From assembly GCF_902459465.1 (NCBI RefSeq), contig NW_022985708.1, positions 62,001-126,000 on the forward strand: DNA of 64,000 nucleotides, written 5' to 3'. Below the pieces are notes generated by a model. It was given only the letters and a program-made list of their open reading frames with translations. It did not search any database and had not been told where the DNA came from. The translations under genes and the position numbers were made by a program. This DNA is from Asterias rubens (Eukaryota > Echinodermata > Asteroidea > Forcipulatida > Asteriidae). Shown one piece after another: positions 55,594-64,000 of this stretch (positions are counted from its first letter, which is position 1; every line of letters begins with the position of its first letter).

Positions 55594-55777
55594 TGGATAT
55601 TGTGGGAATAACGTAAATCCAACGTTGGAGCAACGTTGGATCCAGCGTCGCTGCAACGTTGTCTCAACATGCAAAATAACGTTGGTGCAACGTTGCCGGA
55701 CAACGCTGGTCCAACGTTGTCATCCGTATTTGACAACGTTGGTGCAACGTTGGACCAACGTTGGCTTGCTACCTGGG
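55594..55777. repeat. Right subterminal repeats and terminal inverted repeat (copy 2)
   Basis: Same CAACGTTGG array as 6553-6736, ending ACCTGGG at 55777. Outside it lies TTATTAGG rather than ATTAAATG. Confidence 0.8.
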
Positions 55778-55814
55778 TTATTAGGTAGTAACGTAACATG
55801 AGTAACGGCACATA

Positions 55815-56603
55815 GACCCAGTAACTGGGGCGCTGTAGCTGTACTCCTTTTTTCAAAATTTTCTTTTTCAAAATTTTATAGGTCGAACTACTAGCGACCG
55901 ATAATTTAAAAAAAAAATTTAAAGGAGTACAGAGCCCCAGTTACTGGGTCTAGTGTGCACCTGATTATAAATTTGACTATAGCCTAATTATGACAATGAG
56001 TTTCAAATTATTAAACGATTTTCAAAAGGTATTTTTAAAGTTTTAGTTTGAGCTTATTAAATACAATGTAGGTAACTATGGGATACTCCTAGAACTATGC
56101 GGTTTCATTCTGCTATCGTCTCCAGTAAAGCAGTAACCTCATAAACGTACATCTCTCATGACAATAAAGATACTGGTTCAATGAATTTTGGAATCGCAAA
56201 TCTCTTTTTTTTTTTTTTTTTTTTTCTTCCGAAATTAGGCTCTATGTGTCCTTTGAACTCTCATTGGTCCTGGGGCTGACGGAAAATCCACTCCGTGATC
56301 TCAAAAACTATCAAAAATTATAAATTCTTACCGTAATTCAGTCCCCAACTGCTTCGTTTTAACACTACACTACAAATGCCGGATGTCCCTGACTGTGCAC
56401 ATATTTTTTTTCCAGGACAAACGTGGAGAATTATGTGCACACGTTCGTCCTGAAAAGAAAAAATACCTAATCCTTGCTTTGTGTACAAAACATATCTGAG
56501 AACACACTTTTTGTTGACCGAAAAAAAAAGGACTACAGCGCCTAGTACGACCGATAATGACAAAAATTGTAAAAAAGGAATACAGCGCCCTAGTAACTGG
56601 GTC
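55815..56603. repeat. MITE with TA target duplication and nested foldback
   Basis: The ends GACCCAGTAACTGGGGCGC and CGCCCTAGTAACTGGGTC are inverted repeats, flanked by TA at 55813-55814 and 56604-56605 as for Tc1/mariner-type elements. A third end-like copy at about 55930-55950 makes 55815-55950 a smaller foldback of its own, suggesting nesting or duplication. A long T run lies at 56206-56225. Confidence 0.65.
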
Positions 56604-56611
56604 TAGCCTGA

Positions 56612-57036
56612 CGCCATGTACATTGTACCTTCAGATTGTCACCTTTTTTTCAGATAAAAACCCCAAATGTTATGCCTAGACTTTTCCCCCAGTTGTCATG
56701 GAAACGATGTGCGCGCTCGTTTCAGTGTAATTTTATAAACAAATCTGGGGGCAAATCACTAAATTTACACCGTCGGCACTATGATGTTTACTGATGCGCA
56801 TGTGTACATGAGCGCTGATCTGATTTGCTGAAACGGACGCATTGCTTGCATTATGGCAATTTGCCCCAAGATTTGTCCATAAAGATAGACCAAAACGAGC
56901 GCGCACGTTTTCGTAGTAATGTGCATACGTACTAATGTACTGAGGTATAGTGGTAACTGGGGAAAAATCTAGGCATAACATTCTGGGTTTTTATCCACAA
57001 AAAAAGTGACATCCTGAAGGTACATGTACATTGGCG
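56612..57036. repeat. Foldback element with long inverted arms
   Basis: CGCCATGTACATTGTACCTTC at the left and GAAGGTACATGTACATTGGCG at the right pair imperfectly, and the similarity continues inward through TTATGCCTAGA and GCGCGCTCGTTT. No coding content. Confidence 0.65.
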
Positions 57037-57257
57037 TATACGGCCAAGAAGCCGAGGGAGTACAGCGTATTGGCACTACTTATGGGGCTAGAGGTTCGTG
57101 AGCTCAGGGGGGTCCAGGAAATTCTTTCAGACATGTCAGAAAGATAAATTGATAGAAATAAATAAATAAATAATCAACGCCATTCATAATCCTTAACTAG
57201 CTGCTTTCTTAAGTTTCATGATTTCCTACAATTTTGTGTTTCCTGCAGGCAGTCATC

Positions 57258-60200
57258 ATGATTCGCTCACGGTTGCGAAACAGGTTTAAAAGAAAAGTAA
57301 GTACACTGTAGATGCAGGATAATTTTTTTAGTCCACATTTTTGGGGATTTTCCCAGTGCATGCATTATATATAAACATTTGGGTTAATGGTGTCTTTCAA
57401 TTTTAGCCTTGTGTGAAACAGTATATTTTTTGCACTTTTTAATTTTGTATTATTTTAGATCCAGTACTATTGAGCTACTCTCTAAGATCTTTGGTCTATT
57501 CTGACTACCCCATTACAGTCTACCCGCAGGTCACTCGATATAATAAGTTCCCTTTGTGATTTATCTGCACGATTTGGTGTGATTTTTCATGCGTGACCTC
57601 GGTTTGAATATATAATTAGTCCAAAGGGCTTCTAAAATTCAGTCTTTTTCGGCCTTATCTGAAAAGTATTGACAGAAATAATGTAGAACTTTTTGTTGGG
57701 TCAGGGACCAGTCTAGTGTATGCAGTTAGTCTTGGTTCAAAGACCATGGTGTTTGCTCGGTACATGCACAATCAGTACCACCAACGTTTGGATTTATGTA
57801 TCCCATATACACTGTACACGTTTGTAATGAATAAACATAGAGGGCGCTGTGACTAGTGTTATTTTCCCACCGACATCTGGATCAGGAAACAAAATTACAA
57901 CACGCTCTCTATGTTCATTCTTTACAAATGTACAGTGTGCGGTGTACATATGAACGTTGGTTGTGTGTACACGCAAACACCATGGTCTTGGAACCAAGAC
58001 TAGTATGCAGTGTGCATGTGGGACTGACCACTCTATCGGGACTAAAAACTCTAATCGACCAGCAGACCTGAACCAATTGTTGTGTGAACTTGCTCGATCC
58101 AGCAGGATGCTGGGCGTGCGTCATTTGGGACAGTCACGGTACGTCATTATCAGGAAATTGTGCATCGCAAAATGTATTTGACGTATTGTCATTGTAGGCA
58201 AAATGTGCGTCACATTTAAGACACAGTAATGTAATATAAATCCAGCTTACATTTGACAAGTGACGCACGATTCCAGGGGGGTCCTATGATGCGTCATACA
58301 ATTTACATTAGTGCATTAGTCTGACGGTATTTATAAAGACTTGTTCTAACAGTTCATCCATCCAACATCTTGTCAGTCTGATTACTGGTCTGTAAATCAA
58401 TCATACCAAAAAAATTTGAACGGCCTGATTCTTTGACCCATAGCAGAGTCTTTCTCAAGAAAGATTCTGCTGGGGGCCAAAACTTCAGGCCGTCAATTTT
58501 TTGTGTGCATTTATACCACACATACTTTTGTTTGGTGAACAGTTTGTAACAGCTAATTTTATTTTCTCTATCGAACCAAGTCTGACCAAATGTTTTAAAT
58601 CGTTACTTATTCTTTTAATTTGTGGATTTAAAACAAATTGTCTTGCAGTTTCAAGAAGGAGATAATGTCAAGGCACTGTGGCCTACTGATGGTTCATGGC
58701 ATGGAGCAGTTGTTGTTGGTTACAGCCAAGGTAATTGTTTTAACATTTATTCAGTATGCTAGTTTATAAAGCAGTTACATTCTGTGAGTTCCAACATGCA
58801 CAAATTTGGTGCTCAGCCCAATGATATTATTGTTAACCAAAGCTGGAAGTTCAAAAAAATTAAAGAGGTTAGGGGTTGAATTTTACATCTTTATATGCCA
58901 CCCAGTGAGATACTTGTCATATATGAAGCAGAAGGTTTTACGCTTGACATTTGAATGTATTATTCCTTGACCTACATCATAAACCATGCAGTTTGGTTCC
59001 TTAAATTTGTATCTGTTGCAGGCCATTACTTTTTGTCAAGGCATGGCACCTTGGTTCAAAAAAAATACCACGCAATCTGCTATGCAAGTGATGTTGATGA
59101 ATGACGGAGATCAGGCAGATTGATGACAATGACATTGTTTAATTAATTTATGTGATTGACAAAACAAATGCCATAAACAGATGATATATGCATCGTATGC
59201 TGACGAGAATCTCATCAATGCATGTTGTGCCAGTTTGTCTTTGAAAGCAGTTGAACAAGCTGTAATTTCAGAAAATGTTTGTTTGCCCAATTACAAAGTT
59301 TGCAGTTCTATCTATCGTACAGTTCTATCAATCCGGTCATCATTTCCATTTTTAAAATGTTTCTCAAGAGAAGGTTTCTTTCATTAAACTGTATTATTTT
59401 GACAATTTTTTTCAGGGAGATATATTGTGAAGTACAATGACGGTCTGAAGAAGACACTCCATGAACACCAAGTGAGTAATGTTCACAAAGTTGTAGATAA
59501 TTTTAGCCTGAGATGGTCCAATTATAACACTGACAACATTGATAAAGATAGTAATACAGGGCTCGACCCTAACGCTAGCCTAGCGTACATTGTCTAGTAA
59601 AAACTGCTGCGAGCAAGTAAAAACCACTTCTCAACTTCCCGGCGGGCTACTTAAAAACATGTGCACGATTCTTGTTTTTTATATGTGACTAATGTGATTT
59701 TGTGTGTCAAGCATGTCAAGCTTCAAGGCCATGGGCCAGGCGTAATGCATAACACCAGGCATCCAACTCTTCAGAAAACTACAACAAACTTATATTTTCC
59801 TATCACTTGCATGGACCAGACTGAAGCTAGCAGCGTATTGGGCCCCTATAGTGTCTGGTTCCCGCCTCATCACCTTATACAAAAAGCAACAAAAACACTA
59901 CGGAGCCAGACTGTTAAAAACATAGTGTAGAAGGTGTGCTGTATGAGGAGAACTTGTGTCTGTTTCAGGACTGTGTAATGCTTTTGTTCATGTGTAAACT
60001 TTCGTGGAGCCAGACTCTAAGAATCCTGAACCTTTATTATTTTTCAACAAGCAATGTTTCATTCAGTGGGATTTTTTTTGTTCATCTAACGCAGATTTTT
60101 TTTTTCATGCAGCTTGATTGTTTGTTTTTTTGGAAGTTTTTTTTGTAACGGCGGATTTCTATTTTATGAAATGGGGAAAACCACGGAAGAGTTGCATGCC

Positions 60201-63200
60201 TGTAACACGCGGAGGGCATATTAACTAAGACTAGTAAAAGCTCAAGTTAGATTGTTCTTGTTTACACATTTTGTACCATTGAACTTGAATCTTATACTGT
60301 GTAGTAGAGGGGATGATAAGCAAGTTTGCTATACAAGTTCGTTGTTGTATAATTTCGTTTTTGAAATTGGTTTCAAACAGTTACGTGTTTCAGATGAGAG
60401 AGACTCCAGTAACCTAGAACAGCGCACTTCTCCGTCAGTTGAAGAAAGAGACTCCAGTAACCTAGAACAGCGCACTTCTCCGTCAGTTGAAGAAAGAGAC
60501 TCCAGTAACCTAGAACAGCGCACTTCTCCGTCAGTTGAAGAAAGAGATTCCAGTAACCTAGAACAGCGCACTTCTCCGTCAGTTGAAGAAAGAGACTCCA
60601 GTAACCCGGAACAGCGCACTTCTCCGTCAGTTGAAGAAAGAGACTCCAGCCACCTAGAACAGCGCACTTCTCCGTCAGTTGAAGAAAGAGACTCCAGTAA
60701 CCTAGAACAGCGCACTTCTCCGTCAGTTGAAGAAAGAGACACCAGCCACCTGGAACAGCGCTCTTCTCCGTCAGTTGAAGAAAGAGACTCCAGCCACCTA
60801 GAACAGCGCACTTCTCCGTCAGTTGAAGAAAGAGACACCAGTAACCTAGAACAGCGCACTTCTCCGTCAGTTGAAGAAAGAGACACCAGCCACCTGGAAC
60901 AGCGCACTTCTCCGTCAGTTGAAGAAAGAGACTCCAGCCACCTAGAACAGCGCACTTCTCCGTCAGTTGAAGAAAGAGACTCCAGTAACCTAGAACAGCG
61001 CACTTCTCCGTCAGTTGAAGAAAGAGACACCAGCCACCTGGAACAGCGCACTTCTCCGTCAGTTGAAGAAAGAGACTCCAGTAACCTAGAACAGCGCACT
61101 TCTCCGTCAGTTGAAGAAAGAGACTCCAGCCACCTAGAACAGCGCACTTCTCCGTCAGTTGAAGAAAGAGACTCCAGCCACCTAGAACAGCATGAGAGAC
61201 AGTCGAGTCTTCACCTGGTACGGAAGACCACTACTTCAATGAATCAACAACGGCTTCAGCAAGCTCAATCATCACAAGCTTTGAAGCTTCACAGTATACC
61301 AGTATGGGAAGAAAATGACAAGCTGCAGCTGATATCAATTCCTGGATTTTCTCTTGACCAAATGGATGAAGTTTCATCATCAGTGGCAGAACAGTCTGAT
61401 AGTAGCTATGTTCCTGAATCAGAGTCGGATTCTGGAGAATCTATTGAAATTCCTCTTGCAGGGCTTGATCAGTTGCAGAAAGAAATGAGGGAGGCAGTCA
61501 CAGCAGATAACACAGAGGAATCAGAAGAACAATGTCAGCTGAGTAGTAGTGAAGTATCTTCAACCCTTTCGTTCTTGGTTTCTGAGATTAAAGTGGCGCA
61601 AACTACAAATGATGGAAAATCTAGAAACTGGGACAAGAAACAGTACTGTTACTTTTGTGGGCTTCCTCAAGCAAAATTATTCAGACATATCGAGTCTGTA
61701 CACAAAGAGGAGCCAGATGTTACATTCCTGCTTAATCACCCACATGGTGCAGCAAGAAAAAAGCTTCTTGTGAAAATCAGAAACTTGGGAAATCACAAAC
61801 ACAACTGCAATGTTCTCAGAGACGGGAAGGGCATGCTTGTTGTTGCATATCGGCCCTGCCATAGTAAAGCAAAGGCAAGTGACTATGGCCCATGTCCAAG
61901 TTGTCTTGCCTACTTTGTACGTAGAGAATTATGGAGACACACCCCCAAATGTCCATTGAGAAAGCCCTCAAAGAAGTCAGCAGATGGAAAGCCAACTTAC
62001 AGCCGGATATCCAGACAAAGTGACCTTCTAAAACCACCTGTTAAAGGTGTCTCATCACACTTAAACTTAATCATCCAGTCAATGAAGAAAGACGCTGTGT
62101 CCCTGGTAGTTAAGACTGATAAACTCATACTTGAACTTGCAAAAAGGGAATTCATGAAGGTGGGCCATGACGTTGACCAGTACAACTACCTGAGGACAAA
62201 ACTGAGGGAGATGGGCAGACTGCTGCTCCAACTACGACAAAACACAAAAAGGCCAAATGCATCACTTGAGTCCTTCATCAATCCCAGGTGCCTTACCGAC
62301 ATTGTGTCAGCTGTCCATGATCTTGCAGGATTTGACGAAGAAAGACATGATTACAAGGTTCCTTCACTGGCCCTCAAAATAGGGCACACATTCAATAAGT
62401 GTGCGGTTATTGTGAAAAGCCTTGCATTGGAATCTGAAGATAAAGACAAGGGAGCAAGAGCAGATGATTTCAAAGAACTTTGTGAAAGTAACTGGGAAGT
62501 GAGAGTCTCTACTCATGCCCACAGAACTTTAAGTGAGGCAAAACGCAACAACCCCACTACCTTGCCAACAAATGCTGACATCGTTAGAATGACCAAGTAC
62601 CTAAAAGATGTCGGGGCTCAACAAGTGAATTGTCTCAATGATGGCAAAGAAAATCCTCGAGATGCATGGAATCTGCTGAATGAGACAACACTCTGTCAAG
62701 CGATATTATTTAATAGGAGAAGACAAGGTGAGGTCTCAAAAATGAAACTCTCGGACTACACCAAGAAACATCGAGCAAAACCAGATGGTATGTGTATTCT
62801 CAGCAAGCTTGAGCAAAGTCTGTGTAAGATGTTTGAGATAGTTGAAGTTGTAGGTAAGCGAGGGAGAACAGTTCCTTTGTTACTGACTCCGGAGATGTCC
62901 GAGCAATTAAATTTGCTAATTGAGAATCGGCATGCTGTAGGGGTGGCGAGTGACAATAACTTTTTGTTTGGTCGTTCAAGCTACAGCAGTGAGGGACATA
63001 TCAGAGGATCCGATTGCCTGCGTAAACATGCAAGACTAAGTGGCGCTACTAATCCCAACAACCTGAGGTCAACAAAACTGAGGAAACACATAGCAACGGC
63101 TTCACAAATGTTGGCGTTATCTGAGAACCAGTTGGAGCTGTTGGCTTCGTTTATGGGCCACGATCTCCGAATACATAGGGAGTATTATCGAGTTCCGGAC

Positions 63201-64000
63201 ACTGTGCTGAGAGTGGCTAAATTATCAAAGTTGTTTCTAGCACTGGATAAAGGAACATTGCCATCACAAGAGGGGAAAACTCTGGACAACATTGAATTTG
63301 AGGATGACACTGAAGGTAATTAAAAATATTAGAGTATTTGCCACTTTCATCTGTTTCTGCTACATCTACTTATCTAATGTTGGTGCTCTTTATTGTATTG
63401 CCCATTATGCTACTTTAGTCCTTGTGATATTTCCCCCTGCTTTTGCCAATAGTTTTCATGTTACTTCCACCTCACCTCACTACCACTCCAACACCCTCGT
63501 CACTCTTGCAATTTACCTAGTCTTCTCATCATCACCAAACCATATTCAACCCTGCCCTGAACCCTATCAGTCCTAAGCCAATGTACCAAAAATTTAAAAT
63601 ACAGCATACTGACTACTGTTCATCAACCATCTCCACACCATCTTCCCAGCCTTCCCCTCTTTCAATGTACCAAGGTTTTTTTGAAAAGTAGCTTATGTGA
63701 CTTTTGACTTACCTGTGCCTTTTTGGGATTGGTTTTTATAATTTTATGCAGAGTCAGAAGCAGAGTCAGATGGAGAAGAGTCATCAAGGGAAGACAATGA
63801 AGATGAAGCAAAGCAGTCTTCAAGATCATCATCAGCTAGTGGTAACTTTGCTTGAATACTTTGCATTTCTTCTTGACTTTAAGAGATTTTCATTTCCGCA
63901 TAAGTTTAATTAAACTCTGAGTTGACAAGTTTTAACCACAACTATTGGTTTGTAGATGCTGTTTTGGATATTTTAATTGAGGAACCCCAACACCTTGCAT
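57258..64000 (+). CDS. Tudor-like / minisatellite / zinc-cluster / tyrosine-recombinase-like gene, runs off window
   Basis: Exons join in frame: 57258-57296, 58649-58730, 59416-59471, 60381-63315, 63752-63841 and 63956 onward to the edge. Exon 1 is basic (MIRSRLRNRFKRK). Exons 2-4 encode a Tudor-like fold (GDNVKALWPTDGSWHGAVVV, then YIVKYNDG). Exon 4 continues with a 16-residue repeat, an acidic Ser-rich linker, a CYFC-H-H cluster (61640-61703) and a second Cys/His cluster (61893-61955). A tyrosine-recombinase-like domain follows: FNRRRQGEV (62707-62736), LRKHIAT (63079-63099) and MGHDLRIHREYY (63151-63188), in the R, R/K-H, H and Y order of that family. Exons 5-6 are acidic. The recombinase part resembles Crypton-type or domesticated proteins in deuterostomes. 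Chromatin reading joined to DNA recombination is an inference; catalytic activity is unknown. Confidence 0.75.
57713..58014. repeat. Foldback element in intron 1 of the Tudor/recombinase gene
   Basis: The arms containing GTCTTGGTTCAAAGACCATG, then GTGTTTGC, and GCAAACACCATGGTCTTGGA, then ACCAAGAC, are inverted repeats with an AT-rich middle. Non-coding. Confidence 0.6.
58420..58505. repeat. Short hairpin repeat in intron 1
   Basis: TTTGAACGGCCTGA pairs with TCAGGCCGTCAA, and an inner AGCAGAGTCTTTCTC pairs with AAGAAAGATTCTGCT. Confidence 0.55.
60399..61190 (+). repeat. 48-bp coding minisatellite, 16.5 copies
   Basis: Each unit encodes RDSSNLEQRTSPSVEE. Units vary mainly at DSS/DTS, SNL/SHL and one NPE, and are otherwise almost identical at the DNA level. 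It starts five codons after the exon 4 acceptor. The length is a whole number of codons throughout, so expansion keeps the frame. The opposite strand is also free of stops for 272 codons, a by-product of the repeat. Confidence 0.92.

Larger units (their letters stand above)
46377..55777 (+). mobile_element. CACTA/EnSpm-like DNA transposon, complete copy 2 (9401 bp)
   Basis: The left end CCCAGGTAGCAAGCC, then CAACGTTGG, is the exact reverse complement of the right end (GGCTTGCTACCTGGG at 55777), with pairing for at least 34 bases. Both ends carry dense CAACGTTGG-like subterminal repeats (46388-46540 and about 55594-55770). It contains an intact 738-codon transposase and the six-exon DUF4806-like gene. 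The termini are not CACTA. The flanks are TTTT on the left and TTAT on the right, so a 2-bp TT target duplication is possible but not certain. It lies between the visible exons of the HECT-like gene and the Tudor/recombinase gene. Confidence 0.88.

Noticed and set aside
60329-61147. 272-codon minus-strand open frame of repeated Ser/Leu/Arg-rich units
   Set aside because: It is the antisense of the 48-bp minisatellite; absence of stops follows from repetition of one stop-free unit.

Overview
The window is animal nuclear DNA, not bacterial: genes are split by GT-AG introns, spacers are AT-rich, and the DNA is crowded with transposons and foldback repeats. A 5S rRNA cluster, HECT, Tudor and BEL/Pao sequences, and foldback repeats of types I associate with echinoderms suggest an invertebrate deuterostome, perhaps a sea star. 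That species guess rests on memory and could not be checked.

Layout: (1) 1-6736 is the right-hand part of a two-gene CACTA/EnSpm-like DNA transposon. A complete copy sits at 46377-55777 on the same strand. The copies are nearly identical over the shared 6.7 kb but have different flanks, so they are two recent insertions. Each carries an intronless transposase and a six-exon DUF4806-type gene, and the ends are packed with CAACGTTGG-like subterminal repeats. (2) 8465-16830 is the most unusual region, an endogenous array of parvovirus-like segments. It has T-shaped terminal palindromes, a Rep-like gene with HUH and superfamily-3 helicase motifs in broken copies, and four paralogous small spliced membrane-protein genes. 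At least three of those four lie directly inside a terminal palindrome. An unrecognised 183-codon frame and a decayed frame with a possible capsid-like phospholipase remnant lie in a separate palindrome-bounded block. (3) 16830-17144 is a LINE fragment. (4) 17584-19070 is a Mutator-like element with 129-bp inverted repeats and a 9-bp target duplication. (5) 19673-21152 holds eight tandem 5S rRNA units, the last truncated.

(6) 22610-31529 (minus) is a broken nine-exon gene resembling large C2H2/cysteine-cluster transposase proteins of animals. (7) About 32255-36386 (minus) is a truncated BEL/Pao retrotransposon. (8) 40091-45024 (plus) is a host-like gene coding a SAM-like region, a ubiquitin-interacting motif and the start of a HECT ligase domain. 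The rest of the HECT domain is not visible before the complete transposon. (9) From 57258 to beyond the right edge (plus) runs a gene joining a Tudor-like domain, a 16.5-copy 48-bp coding minisatellite, cysteine/histidine clusters and a tyrosine-recombinase-like domain.

Most of the window is therefore mobile or virus-derived. The clearest host functions are the 5S cluster and perhaps the HECT gene. The region most worth follow-up is 8465-16830. There the same palindrome, promoter and small spliced membrane gene precede a Rep-like frame in one block and an unrelated frame in another, which would fit an undescribed multi-segment parvovirus-like lineage.
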